From: JAOTYV01 sp041557595
GTDB taxonomy: Bacteria; Pseudomonadota; Alphaproteobacteria; UBA8366
DNA length: 27,353 nucleotides
Reading direction: 5' to 3'
Assembly (NCBI GenBank): GCA_041557595.1
Contig: JBFFGE010000042.1
Span: 1-27,353 of the forward strand
Translations under genes and position numbers: made by a program
Shown here: piece after piece, positions 1 to 7,292 of the stretch
How the letters are laid out: each line of letters starts with the position of its first letter
Position numbering within the stretch: the first letter of the stretch is position 1
The notes under the pieces: generated by a model
Seen by the model: only the letters and a program-made list of their open reading frames with translations
What the model was told of the DNA's origin: nothing
Database searches by the model: none

Positions 1-1
1 G

Positions 2-97
2 GGCAATCAGGCATATCGCTTCATCCATCGGGTGAATGCCAAGAAAATGAACGTCACCGACGATGAGCTCCGGGCGGTCATCGACGCCCTGATCTGA
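2..97 (+). CDS. C-terminal fragment of an unidentified protein
   Basis: An open frame runs from the window edge to a TGA and gives the last 31 residues of a protein. The visible tail begins GNQAYRFIHRVN and ends ELRAVIDALI. The codons look normal for this GC-rich genome and the frame is uninterrupted, so it is probably the true end of an upstream gene. I do not recognise the family from so short a tail. The following gene (mmcB) is on the same strand about 97 bases downstream with its own regulatory site between, so the two are probably separate transcription units. Confidence 0.55.
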   Translation, partial: GNQAYRFIHRVNAKKMNVTDDELRAVIDALI

Positions 98-160
98 CCC
101 TGGTTTACCAGCGATCCCGTAGCGAACCCGTGACGATCCAGCGGCGGCCATCGCCCTTTT

Positions 161-175
161 GTACTGGTTTTGTTC
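161..175 (+). promoter_or_regulatory. Candidate LexA (SOS) operator upstream of mmcB
   Basis: The sequence GTAC-TGGTTTT-GTTC matches the alphaproteobacterial LexA direct repeat GTTC-N7-GTTC with one mismatch in the first half, and has the T-rich spacer common in such sites. It lies 18 bases before the chosen mmcB start. mmcB is known as an SOS-regulated mitomycin C resistance gene in Caulobacter, so position and family agree. The site covers a possible TTG start at 170, which argues for initiation downstream. Binding itself is inferred. Confidence 0.55.
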
Positions 176-193
176 ATGGTAGGCTGTAGCGTC

Positions 194-664
194 ATGCATG
201 AAACGCCCGCGATATTGCCGCCCGATGCCGGCCTGCCGACGGAACCGGCCCAGGCGCTCGCACGCGGCGTTGCCCGCCTGTTCGCCAATTTGGGCCATAC
301 GGCGCTGTTCGAGTTTTCCCTGCGCAATCGCCGCCGCGCCGATGTCGCCGCGCTCGCGGCGGACGGCCTGTTCACCATCGCCGAAATCAAGACATCGGTC
401 GCCGATTTCCGCGCCGACCAGAAATGGCCCGAATATCTGCCCTTTTGCGACTTCTTTTACTTTGCCGTGCCGACCGATTTTCCCGCACCCCTGATTCCGG
501 ACGAATGCGGGCTCATCGTGGCCGACGCCTATGGCGGGGCGATTATCCGCGAGGCGCCGGAAATCCGCATGAATGCCGCGCGGTGGCGTTCGCTCGCCCT
601 GCGCTACGCCCGAACCGCGGCGCGGCGCTTGATGCAGCACGCCGATCCGGGCAGCGGTTTTTAG
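194..664 (+). CDS. mmcB: MmcB family DNA repair protein
   Basis: This is a 156-residue protein of the MmcB family (PF06319), which has a restriction-endonuclease-like fold and is linked to mitomycin C resistance in Caulobacter. The core shows the PD-(D/E)xK-like pattern: RRADVAAL near residue 50, then FTIAEIKTS, where the E-x-K pair is expected to be catalytic, followed by DFRADQKWPEYLPFCDFFYFAVP, the most typical segment of the family (residues about 73-95). Family length is about 150-165, so it is full length. ATG at 194 was chosen because upstream in-frame starts (TTG 170, ATG 176) lie in or against the candidate LexA site. No strong Shine-Dalgarno is visible. It converges on the J-like gene. 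Expected role: cytoplasmic repair of interstrand crosslinks or alkylation damage. The exact substrate is not known. Confidence 0.88.
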   Translation: MHETPAILPPDAGLPTEPAQALARGVARLFANLGHTALFEFSLRNRRRADVAALAADGLFTIAEIKTSVADFRADQKWPEYLPFCDFFYFAVPTDFPAPLIPDECGLIVADAYGGAIIREAPEIRMNAARWRSLALRYARTAARRLMQHADPGSGF

Positions 665-699
665 AGCAAATCCCGGGCGAACTGGAACGGTACGCGACG
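662..699. repeat. Intergenic repeat, copy A (AGAGCAAATCCCG family)
   Basis: About 38 bases starting at the mmcB stop codon match 5156-5194 with roughly four differences: TAGAGCAAATCCCG, then GCGAAC-GGAACGGT-CGCGACG. In both places the repeat begins in or just after a TAG. The inner part (677-695) is a weakened version of the perfect 8-bp hairpin seen in copy B. The AGAGCAAATCCC start recurs between genes in alphaproteobacterial genomes as I recall them. Its function is unknown; it may be mRNA 3'-end structure. Confidence 0.6.
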
Positions 700-717
700 C
701 CGCCGGGCCGCCGGCGG
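700..717. terminator. GC hairpin between convergent genes
   Basis: A perfect 7-bp stem CCGCCGG/CCGGCGG with loop GCCG (707-710) lies between the convergent mmcB and J-like genes. There is no T-tract on either side, so intrinsic termination is uncertain. It may act only as a bidirectional transcript-end structure. Confidence 0.3.
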
Positions 718-718
718 T

Positions 719-1174
719 TCAGGGTCCGTGCCGCTCGATGCGCTCGAGTTCTTCCCAGAATTCCTTGAACACCTCGGTGCGAATTCGCTTTTCGGCGCCG
801 TCGCCGGTGAAGCGGTCCGGATGATAAAGGCGCGCGAACGCGGTCTTGGCCTGCCGGAACCGCCCATCCACCGGGGTTCCCACGCCCCCCGCGGTCGCAG
901 ACCCGCGGCGCGGCGCGCTACCCGCACCCCCATCCATGGGCGGGTCCGCCGGCGGCGCCTCGCCGAGCCGGGCCGCCAGCCGGTTAAGCTCGGATTTGTA
1001 ATAATGCACCGTGTTGTCGAGCGAAACTTCCGCGTCGTGCAAGGCGATGTGGCATTTCCGCAGCTTATAGGCGAGCTCCGATTCCTTGCTGCGCCGCGCC
1101 TGTCGAACGACATAGGCGCCGAGCAGCACGAACAGCATGGGAATCGAAAGTGCCAGTAAATCGAGTCCGGTCAT
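719..1174 (-). CDS. Membrane-tethered J-like (DnaJ-type) protein
   Basis: This is a 151-residue protein. Residues about 4-23 form one hydrophobic segment (LDLLALSIPMLFVLLGAYVV) followed by positive charges, so the rest probably faces the cytoplasm. Residues 30-72 are helical and likely coiled coil. Residues 73-103 are a low-complexity Gly/Ala/Pro linker. Residues 104-149 resemble the end of a J domain, with the intact HPD tripeptide at 118-120 (ARLYHPDRFTG), which in DnaJ proteins stimulates the DnaK ATPase. The usual helix I/II ahead of HPD is short, so this is a partial or divergent J domain. It follows hldE on the same strand with a 39-base gap and may be cotranscribed. Function unknown; a membrane-localised DnaK co-chaperone is the natural guess. 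Confidence 0.75.
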   Translation of the reverse strand: MTGLDLLALSIPMLFVLLGAYVVRQARRSKESELAYKLRKCHIALHDAEVSLDNTVHYYKSELNRLAARLGEAPPADPPMDGGAGSAPRRGSATAGGVGTPVDGRFRQAKTAFARLYHPDRFTGDGAEKRIRTEVFKEFWEELERIERHGP

Positions 1175-1213
1175 CGCCTGCCGTCCTGCCGTTCCGCCAC
1201 GAGTCCTCGCGCG

Positions 1214-2680
1214 TTACTTCGCCATGCGGCGTATGGTGTTCGTCGTGCTGTAGCCGGTCAAGATATCCGCGAGCACGACCTCGCCGCCCCAGCTCTGCAT
1301 CTGCTCGGCGCCGACGACTTCGTCGACCGCGTAGTCCGAGCCCTTGACCAACACGTCGGGGCGCAGCGCCTCGATCAGGGCAAGGGGCGTTTCTTCATGG
1401 AAGATCACGACAAGATCGACCACCGCAAGCGACGCGAGAACCGACGACCGGCTGCCCTCGCTCTGGATCGGCCGCTCCGGCCCCTTCAGACGCCGCACCG
1501 ATGCATCGCTGTTCAGCCCGACCACGAGACGGTCACAAGTCGTTTTCGCCTGTTTGAGAAGCGAGACATGCCCCGGATGCAGGAGATCGAAACATCCATT
1601 GGTGAAGCCAACGCGCCACCCTTGCCGGCGCCACATGCTGGCGCGATCGACCAGCGTTTCCACCGCGACGACCTTCGCCTCCGCGTCCATGAATTCGGAC
1701 GCGTGGAGCGCCGCCAGAATTTCATTCGAATGCGCGACCGCCGTCCCGACCTTGCCGACGACGACGCCTGCGGCAACATTCGCGAGCTGCGCCGCCTCCG
1801 GCGCCGAGCCCCCCGCCGCAATGGCGGCGGCGAGCACGGCGATGACCGTGTCGCCCGCACCGGAAACGTCAAACACTTCGCGCGCCCGCGCCGGGAAATG
1901 ATGCGCTTCGTCCCGGGTGACCAGGGTCATGCCCCGCTCGCTGCGGGTCGCCAGGATGGCGGCGACATCGAAATCCGCGATCAGCTTGCGGCAAGCGGCG
2001 ATCACATTGTCATCCGTGTCGGTCGGCATCGCCGTCGCGGCCGCCAATTCCTGGCGGTTCGGCGTCAGCATCGAGACGCCCTTGTAGCGGCTGAAATCGC
2101 GTCCTTTCGGGTCGACGATCACGGGAATTTCCGCCGCTTTCGCCAGTGCGATGAGCTCCTGCAGGAACGGCGCTTCGAGCACGCCCTTGCCGTAATCGGA
2201 CAGCACCAACACGGTGTTTTCGGACACTTCCAGCGCCGCTCGGGCGTCTTCCAGCATGGAGGCCTGTTCGGTCGCGCCGATCGGTTCGGTGGTCTCCCGG
2301 TCGGAGCGCAGAAGTTGCTGCCCGCCGGCGACAAATCGGGTCTTGATGCTGGTCTGCCTGCCCGGGATCGACACCAGGCGCGGGGTGACCCTGGCCTCGC
2401 GCGCGACCAGCTTGGCAAGCTCGCGACCCGCGCGATCGATCCCGATCACGGCAGCCAAATCGCAGGCGGCGCCGAGCGCGGCCAGATTGCGTAGCACGTT
2501 GCCGACGCCGCCCAGCATCGCAATTTCGCGCTGTTCCGCCAGCACCGGGATCGGCGCTTCCGGCGATACCCGATCGACCGTCCCCTCCACATAGCGATCG
2601 AGCATGAGATCGCCGACGCAGACGACGCGGGCATCCTGAAGCCGGGATAGCAGCTCGGAAAGTTGAGACATATCGTTCAT
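1214..2680 (-). CDS. hldE: Bifunctional heptose-7-phosphate kinase / heptose-1-phosphate adenylyltransferase
   Basis: HldE (RfaE) makes ADP-glycero-manno-heptose for the lipopolysaccharide inner core: it phosphorylates heptose-7-phosphate at C1 and later transfers AMP to heptose-1-phosphate. The protein has 488 residues, close to the E. coli enzyme (477). Residues 1 to about 335 are a ribokinase-type (PfkB) kinase with GDLMLDRY at 23-30 and the signature VSGAGDT at 272-278, where D277 is the expected base. Residues about 345-488 are a cytidylyltransferase-like domain with GFTNGCFDLLHPGH (358-371), including the HxGH nucleotide motif, plus VKGSDY (445-450) and GYSTT (476-480). ATG at 2680 has a GAGGG about ten bases upstream; ATG 2671 is an alternative. 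It sits in a minus-strand cluster behind a metallophosphoesterase. Fusion of both domains is the common proteobacterial form. Confidence 0.95.
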   Translation of the reverse strand: MNDMSQLSELLSRLQDARVVCVGDLMLDRYVEGTVDRVSPEAPIPVLAEQREIAMLGGVGNVLRNLAALGAACDLAAVIGIDRAGRELAKLVAREARVTPRLVSIPGRQTSIKTRFVAGGQQLLRSDRETTEPIGATEQASMLEDARAALEVSENTVLVLSDYGKGVLEAPFLQELIALAKAAEIPVIVDPKGRDFSRYKGVSMLTPNRQELAAATAMPTDTDDNVIAACRKLIADFDVAAILATRSERGMTLVTRDEAHHFPARAREVFDVSGAGDTVIAVLAAAIAAGGSAPEAAQLANVAAGVVVGKVGTAVAHSNEILAALHASEFMDAEAKVVAVETLVDRASMWRRQGWRVGFTNGCFDLLHPGHVSLLKQAKTTCDRLVVGLNSDASVRRLKGPERPIQSEGSRSSVLASLAVVDLVVIFHEETPLALIEALRPDVLVKGSDYAVDEVVGAEQMQSWGGEVVLADILTGYSTTNTIRRMAK

Positions 2681-2816
2681 GCAATCCCTCGCAAGCGGCG
2701 CCCCGGGCTTCCCCGGGACAACACCCCGTCCCCGCCGCGTCGCCCGCCGCGTCGACGGCTCGATTCGGGGTTCCAGATTGCCCCGTCGCTATCCGATTGC
2801 GGGGTCGGTTGCAACC

Positions 2817-3596
2817 TTAACATGGCCGCCCCCGCCGGATCGCGCGCGTCTGAATGAGCCGCCGTTCGCCGCCATGCAGGACCAGCGCGGTCAACCGGCC
2901 GGTCCAGACCGCTCCCGTATCGACGTTGATGCGATTGAACCGAAACTCCACGGCGTCGACCGGCGTATGGCCATGCACGACGACCGCACCGTGATCGTGC
3001 GACGAAGACAGGAACGGCTCCCGGATCCACAGAAGATCCTCGACCGATTGCTTGGTCACGGCAACGCCCGGCCGGATCCCCGCATGGGCGAACAGATAGT
3101 CGCCTTCGCGGTGAAGCGGAACCAGGCCGCCGAGAAAGGCGCGATGCGACGCCGGCACATTGGCGTCCAGCGCTTGGCGCAGCGCGCCGAGTTTACCCAA
3201 TTCGGCCGCGCCGCCACGGCGTATGTCGGGGCAGGCAACACCATAGCTGGCCGCCGTCTCCCGGCCGCCATTCCGCAGCCAGACGCCGCCGCCCGCCGGA
3301 TCGGCGAGAAAATCCAGCATCAGGTCTTCGTGATTTCCCATCAGGTGCACCGCCTCGAAACCCGCCGGCGGACCGCGGCGCAGCCGCTCGATCACCGCCG
3401 CGCTATCCGGACCGCGGTCCACATAATCGCCGAGAAAGAGCAGCAGCCTGCGCGATTCCGGCGCTTCCGCCGCATCCGCCCGGATGAGGTCGAGCAGTTC
3501 CGCGAGCAGCCCGTCGCAGCCGTGAATATCGCCGATCGCGTAGATCCGCGTATTGACCGGCGCATGGGCGGAAATCGTTTCAGGTACAGGCCACAT
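2817..3596 (-). CDS. Calcineurin-like metallophosphoesterase (Ser/Thr phosphatase type)
   Basis: This is a 259-residue cytoplasmic enzyme of the PPP/bacteriophage-lambda phosphatase type. All metal-binding blocks are present: GDIHG at 22-26, GDYVDRG at 56-62, GNHE at 87-90, a later FAHAGI, and HGHTP near residue 212. These two-metal enzymes remove phosphate from proteins, or cleave diadenosine tetraphosphate in the ApaH branch; the substrate cannot be told from sequence. The frame stays open to 3950, but that extension is low-complexity, overlaps the coding part of the divergent EAL gene and lacks family features, so ATG 3596 was chosen. The 136 bases between this gene and hldE (2681-2816) hold no recognisable gene or clear terminator. 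Possible cotranscription with hldE is inferred from shared strand only. Confidence 0.88.
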   Translation of the reverse strand: MWPVPETISAHAPVNTRIYAIGDIHGCDGLLAELLDLIRADAAEAPESRRLLLFLGDYVDRGPDSAAVIERLRRGPPAGFEAVHLMGNHEDLMLDFLADPAGGGVWLRNGGRETAASYGVACPDIRRGGAAELGKLGALRQALDANVPASHRAFLGGLVPLHREGDYLFAHAGIRPGVAVTKQSVEDLLWIREPFLSSSHDHGAVVVHGHTPVDAVEFRFNRINVDTGAVWTGRLTALVLHGGERRLIQTRAIRRGRPC

Positions 3597-3664
3597 CGGG
3601 AATTGGCGTCTCGTTCGATATAGGGCGCTTCGCGGGACATTGACCGCAGTGAACCGCACCACCG

Positions 3665-3679
3665 TTAACCTAGCGTAAA
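3665..3679. promoter_or_regulatory. Possible CtrA half-site pair in the divergent promoter region
   Basis: TTAA-CCTAGCG-TAAA resembles the alphaproteobacterial CtrA box TTAA-N7-TTAA with one mismatch. It lies 74 bases before the EAL-protein start, in the 156-base divergent region 3597-3752, which also holds an AT-rich CTACTATATAGG stretch near 3691-3702 that could be a -10 region. Single near-matches to so short a motif occur by chance, so this is weak. Confidence 0.22.
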
Positions 3680-3752
3680 GGGCTTTATCCCTACTATATA
3701 GGCCACTTTGGCGCCGGGCATCGGCGCGTTTCCGTGCACGCCGAGGAACCGG

Positions 3753-5012
3753 ATGAACCTGACCCAAGAACAGGCCGCGCAAACCACTGTCAGCCAGGAA
3801 TACCTGCTCCTGAATTACGTCCAACGGCTGGAGCGGCATCGCGACGGGCGGCGCGGAATCCACATCCACCTGTCGAACCTTCGCGACCACAATCGCCGTA
3901 ACCACCACCTGCGGGTCGCCGGCAATACCTTCGAGGGAATGGTCCAGCAATTCGACGGCCAGATGTTCTCACTCAACAATGGCGATCTTGTGTTCGTCTG
4001 TAAGGGTGCAAGCGTCGAGGACATGGACGACGCGGTCATGCGCCTGCGCTATCTGTTCAGCGACGATCCGTTGGCGATGACCGACGTCGCCGACAATTTC
4101 TCCACCTGGTACAATGTGGAAGCGCAATACGACGAGTTCCTGGAGCTCGCCAAGACGCTCTTCGACCACGAACAGGCCCGCCAGCAACGCCTCAAGGTGC
4201 GCGCCCAGCAATGGGGCGAAACGTCGGCGCAAGGAGCCCAGCGGCCGATCACGCCGGCGCAACTCGGAAAGCTCGAGGAATTCCTGCAAAGCGCGGATCT
4301 GTCGAGCTTTATTCGGCGGCAGCAATGCTGCGCCGTGTCCAAGGAATTACAGCCCAAGCCGATTTTCAAGGAACTCTACATCTCGATCGACGAGTTGGCG
4401 GCCACAGTCTTGCCGGGAGTCAATCTGTCCGCCAATCGCTGGCTGTTTCAACACCTCACCCGGACGCTCGACAAGCGCTTGCTCAAGATGCTCGCCCGCG
4501 CGGACGACTCGGACCTGCATGCGTCCTTCAGCATCAACATGAATGTAAACACCTTGCTATCGCCGGATTTTCTGGAGTTCGACTCGCAACTCCGCATGGG
4601 TGGGCGCGGGACGATCGTCGTCGAATTGCATCTGATCGACGTCTTCTCCGATCTCGCGGAATACACCTTCGCGCGCGACTTCCTGCGGGAGAAAGGCTAC
4701 CGGATTTGCCTCGACGGCATTGCGCCGGCAAGCCTGCGCTTCGTCGACCGGGCCGCCCTGGGGGCGGATCTGATCAAGCTGACCTGGTCGGAAGAGCTCG
4801 CCAGCGACGCGGAAGACGGCGGCCGGCTCGAAGAATTCAAGGCGATCGTGGAAAAGAGCGGCGAAGCGCGCGCCATCCTCTGCCATTGCAACGACGCGGC
4901 GGCGATCCGCTTCGGCCAGTCCATGGGCATCACCATGTATCAGGGCCGCTTCCTCGATTCGGCCTTGCACGAAGAAGCGCGCTTCGGGATCACCAGCGCT
5001 CTGAAACTCTAG
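3753..5012 (+). CDS. Degenerate EAL-domain protein (probable non-catalytic c-di-GMP family)
   Basis: This is a 419-residue protein. Residues about 35-110 resemble a shortened, degenerate GGDEF-like region (DGQMFSLNNGDLVFV at 68-82) without GGDEF. Residues about 200-419 align by eye with an EAL phosphodiesterase fold, but the motifs are altered. The EAL tripeptide appears as ELY (207-209), DDFGTG is replaced by DGIAPA (321-326) so the second Asp is lost, and ELTE appears as ELHL. N262, K342 and Q397-G398 positions remain recognisable. Loss of the DD pair argues against c-di-GMP hydrolysis; a sensor or scaffold role is likelier (inference). ATG 3753 follows GAGGA at a proper distance and was preferred over an upstream TTG (3708). 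The gene ends at a TAG that forms part of a CTAG repeat boundary. Confidence 0.8.
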   Translation: MNLTQEQAAQTTVSQEYLLLNYVQRLERHRDGRRGIHIHLSNLRDHNRRNHHLRVAGNTFEGMVQQFDGQMFSLNNGDLVFVCKGASVEDMDDAVMRLRYLFSDDPLAMTDVADNFSTWYNVEAQYDEFLELAKTLFDHEQARQQRLKVRAQQWGETSAQGAQRPITPAQLGKLEEFLQSADLSSFIRRQQCCAVSKELQPKPIFKELYISIDELAATVLPGVNLSANRWLFQHLTRTLDKRLLKMLARADDSDLHASFSINMNVNTLLSPDFLEFDSQLRMGGRGTIVVELHLIDVFSDLAEYTFARDFLREKGYRICLDGIAPASLRFVDRAALGADLIKLTWSEELASDAEDGGRLEEFKAIVEKSGEARAILCHCNDAAAIRFGQSMGITMYQGRFLDSALHEEARFGITSALKL

Positions 5013-5158
5013 CAGGCTGCTGAAAAACACGCCTGGCGGAGTTGGCCGCATCCTTCGTCAAGCTCAGGATGAGGCCAACCTGTTGGAATCACTCAGCCTC
5101 ACCCTGAGCTTGTCGAAGGGTGCGGCTGCGGACGAGACGTTTTTCAGCAGCCTGCTAG
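5009..5158. repeat. MITE-like element with terminal inverted repeats and CTAG borders
   Basis: Two 20-base arms are perfectly inverted: CTAGCAGGCTGCTGAAAAAC at 5009-5028 and its complement at 5139-5158. If the palindromic CTAG is a target duplication, the element is 142 bp with 16-bp inverted ends, starting at 5013. Inside is a second inverted pair of 23-base arms with two mismatches (5053-5075 and 5096-5118) containing CAAGCTCAGG. There is no coding capacity, so it fits a non-autonomous transposon relic. The stop codon of the EAL gene lies within the left CTAG. The parent element is not identified. Confidence 0.7.
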
Positions 5159-5266
5159 AGCAAATCCCGAGCGAACCGGAACGGTTCGCGACGACGTATT
5201 TGCGCAAAAACCAAAAGACAGACCATTCCATATGAGTCAATTCAAACAGGAAACGGTCTAGCGTTT
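5156..5266. repeat. Intergenic repeat, copy B (longer form)
   Basis: This starts in the right CTAG of the MITE-like element with TAGAGCAAATCCCG and matches copy A at 662-699. It contains a perfect 8-bp hairpin GCGAACCG-GAA-CGGTTCGC (5171-5189). A second weak inverted pair, AGACCATTCC (5220-5229) and GGAAACGGTCT (5249-5259), could fold into a larger structure. There is no gene in 5013-5310. The 46 bases after the repeat run up to the regA stop and show only a short GCGGGCCCGC palindrome at 5273-5282. Confidence 0.6.
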
Positions 5267-5310
5267 CGGAACGCGGGCCCGCAGCGTCCGCCAATCCACA
5301 AGATCAAGAA

Positions 5311-5859
5311 TTAGCCGCGCGGCGCGTGCTTGTTCAGGATGCGCTGCAGGGTGCGCCGATGCATTTTCAGCCGGCGCGCGGTTTCGGACACGTTGCGATC
5401 GCATTGTTCGAAGACCCGCTGAATATGTTCCCACCGCACCCGGTCGGCCGACATTGGATCCTCGGGCGGCGGCGGCAGCGGCCGTTCCGTTTCCAGCAGC
5501 GCCGCGGCAACGATGTCCGCATCGGCGGGTTTCGGCAGGTAGTCGACCGCGCCCGCCTTCACCGCGCGCACCGCGGTCGCGATATTGCCGTAGCCGGTCA
5601 GGATGACGATGCGGATATCGGCGCGCGCCGCGCGCAAGGCATGCACCACTTCCAGCCCGTTGCCGTCCGCCAGTCGCAAATCGACCACCGCGTAGGCGGG
5701 CGGATTCTCCGACCCCAGTTCGATGCCTTCGGCGACGCTGGCGGCGACAATTGCCTTGAAGCCGCGCTGCTCCATCGCCCGGGCCAGCCGATTGCGAAGC
5801 GGCGCGTCATCGTCGACGATCAAGAGCCGTCGTTCGCCTACGGCGGACCCATCGTGCAT
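5311..5859 (-). CDS. regA: Redox response regulator RegA/PrrA/ActR
   Basis: This is a 182-residue DNA-binding response regulator, the usual length for RegA. The receiver domain spans residues 11-125: acidic pocket D16-D17, phospho-acceptor D60 in VVDLRLADG, T88 (ILTGYG) and K110 (LPKPAD). A proline linker LPPPPED separates a Fis-type helix-turn-helix at about 140-182 (NVSETARRLKMHRRTLQRIL), which is the near-invariant RegA/PrrA DNA-reading region. In related bacteria it controls photosynthesis, respiration, carbon and nitrogen fixation genes in response to oxygen and redox state. It lies 32 bases downstream of regB on the same strand and is surely cotranscribed. The senC/hvrA neighbours seen in Rhodobacter are absent here. 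Confidence 0.94.
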   Translation of the reverse strand: MHDGSAVGERRLLIVDDDAPLRNRLARAMEQRGFKAIVAASVAEGIELGSENPPAYAVVDLRLADGNGLEVVHALRAARADIRIVILTGYGNIATAVRAVKAGAVDYLPKPADADIVAAALLETERPLPPPPEDPMSADRVRWEHIQRVFEQCDRNVSETARRLKMHRRTLQRILNKHAPRG

Positions 5860-5891
5860 GCGCGATGCCTCGTCTTCCGTCCCGGTGATGC

Positions 5892-7199
5892 TCAGTCAAG
5901 AATAGCTCGCGGCCAGCGAATGACAACCTCGGCGCCGCCCCGGTTCGCGAAGCCGAGTTCCGCGCCGGTGCGTTCGAGCAGCGTTTGGGCGATGAAAATG
6001 CCGAGTCCCATATGTTCCGCGTCGTCACCGCGCGTCGAGATGAACGGCTCGCCGATCATCGACAGGACCTCCGCCGAATAGCCCGGCCCGTCGTCGGCGA
6101 TCGTGATCTGAATGATGTTTTCGTCCCAATCCGGCGAAATCGTGACCCGGGAGCGGGCGAACTGCACCGCATTCTGGATCAGGGTACCGAGCCCGCTGAG
6201 AATTTCCGGGCTGCGCGCGATCACCGGTTCGTCGATCTCGGCCGCATCCTCAACGGCGGAAACGATCGCGATTTCCACCGGACCGCCGCGATAGGGTTCC
6301 GCCGCGATTTCCGCCAGATGCGACAACCGCTGTCGCTCGAACGGCTCGCCGCCGCCTGTCTCGGGCGTCTGCGTCAGCCCTGCCAGGATCTGGCGGCAGC
6401 GATCCGACTGGCTGAGCAGCAGCTCGACATCCTCGGCATGCGGGCTGTCGTCCGGGATCTCGCGGGACAGCTCCTTCGCCACCACCGCGATCGTCGCCAG
6501 GGGCGATCCCAACTCATGCGCCGCCGCCGCCGCGAGCGCGCCGAGCGCCGAAAGCCGCTGCTGACGGGCAAGCGAAATCTGCGTCGCCGCCAGCGCGTCC
6601 GACATGCGCCGCGATTCTTCGGCGACCGACCATACATAGGCCGAGATGAACACCGATGCGACGGCGAGCGCCGTCCAAATGCCCAACACATAGACCAGCG
6701 GCAGGTCGAGCGAATTCGGCGCCCAGGGCAGCGGCAAACCGTACACGGCGAGCACCGATATGCTGACCACCGCGAGCAGCGTCAGGGTTATCGTGGCGCC
6801 CCGCGACAAGATGGTCGCCGAGACCATGACCGGCGCGATGATCAGGATGCCGAAGGGATTCTGCAATCCGCCCGTCAGGTAGAGCAGCAGGGCAAGCTGC
6901 ACCACGTCGAATCCGAGCAGCATGGCCGCCGCCCGATCGCCGATCCGCCGCCGGGCCAGGGCGGGCTGCGACAGCGGCAGGTTGGAGGCGGCAAGCGCCC
7001 CGATCACGCCGAGGCAGAGCAGCAGCGGAAGCGGGAATCCAAGACCGTAATGAACCACCAGAACGGTGGTCGTCTGACCGGCCGCCGCCACCCAGCGGAT
7101 CATGATCAGGGTCCGCAGGCGCAGGCGTACGCCCCCGATTATCCCGAGCTGCGGCGGACGCCCGCGCTTTTGCCGCAACAGATCCTGATCGTCAGTCAT
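5892..7199 (-). CDS. regB: Redox sensor histidine kinase RegB/PrrB/ActS
   Basis: This is a 435-residue inner-membrane sensor kinase. Residues about 28-190 form about six hydrophobic segments and include GGLQNPF at 110-116, an exact match to the quinone-binding motif GGxxNPF of RegB. The H-box is AAAAHELGSPL with phospho-accepting H228. C268 lies exactly 40 residues later (SDRCRQIL), the same spacing as H225/C265 in Rhodobacter RegB, where the cysteine is redox active. The ATP-binding domain has an N-box (GTLIQNAVQFA), DDGPG and GLGIFIAQ. The frame continues upstream to 8057, but that overlaps the divergent ABC gene; ATG 7199 gives the normal family length. The 93 bases 7200-7292 form the shared divergent promoter region. 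Confidence 0.94.
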   Translation of the reverse strand: MTDDQDLLRQKRGRPPQLGIIGGVRLRLRTLIMIRWVAAAGQTTTVLVVHYGLGFPLPLLLCLGVIGALAASNLPLSQPALARRRIGDRAAAMLLGFDVVQLALLLYLTGGLQNPFGILIIAPVMVSATILSRGATITLTLLAVVSISVLAVYGLPLPWAPNSLDLPLVYVLGIWTALAVASVFISAYVWSVAEESRRMSDALAATQISLARQQRLSALGALAAAAAHELGSPLATIAVVAKELSREIPDDSPHAEDVELLLSQSDRCRQILAGLTQTPETGGGEPFERQRLSHLAEIAAEPYRGGPVEIAIVSAVEDAAEIDEPVIARSPEILSGLGTLIQNAVQFARSRVTISPDWDENIIQITIADDGPGYSAEVLSMIGEPFISTRGDDAEHMGLGIFIAQTLLERTGAELGFANRGGAEVVIRWPRAILD

Positions 7200-7292
7200 C
7201 GCCGATACCGCAGCATGACGCCGCGATTTGCGCAAGACCGGCGGTCGGATTCCCCTCTTGCCAAGTTTCGGCCGGCGGCCCATATAGCGCCG

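Noticed and set aside
1397..2494. Long plus-strand open frame opposite hldE
   Set aside because: Arg/His/Gln-rich translation typical of antisense reading in GC-rich DNA; hldE on the other strand is complete and conserved.
3597..3950. N-terminal extension of the metallophosphoesterase
   Set aside because: Overlaps the conserved EAL-protein gene and precedes the natural family start; no homologous features.
5273..5282. GCGGGCCCGC palindrome after regA as a terminator
   Set aside because: Cannot form a loop of useful size and no T-tract follows; likely chance in GC-rich DNA.
5064..5294. Small minus-strand open frame in the repeat region
   Set aside because: It lies within the repeat elements and its translation follows the repeat sequence, not a protein family.
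5985..7292. Plus-strand extension upstream of the ABC ATPase
   Set aside because: Antisense to regB and Arg-rich; the ATPase begins normally at ATG 7293.
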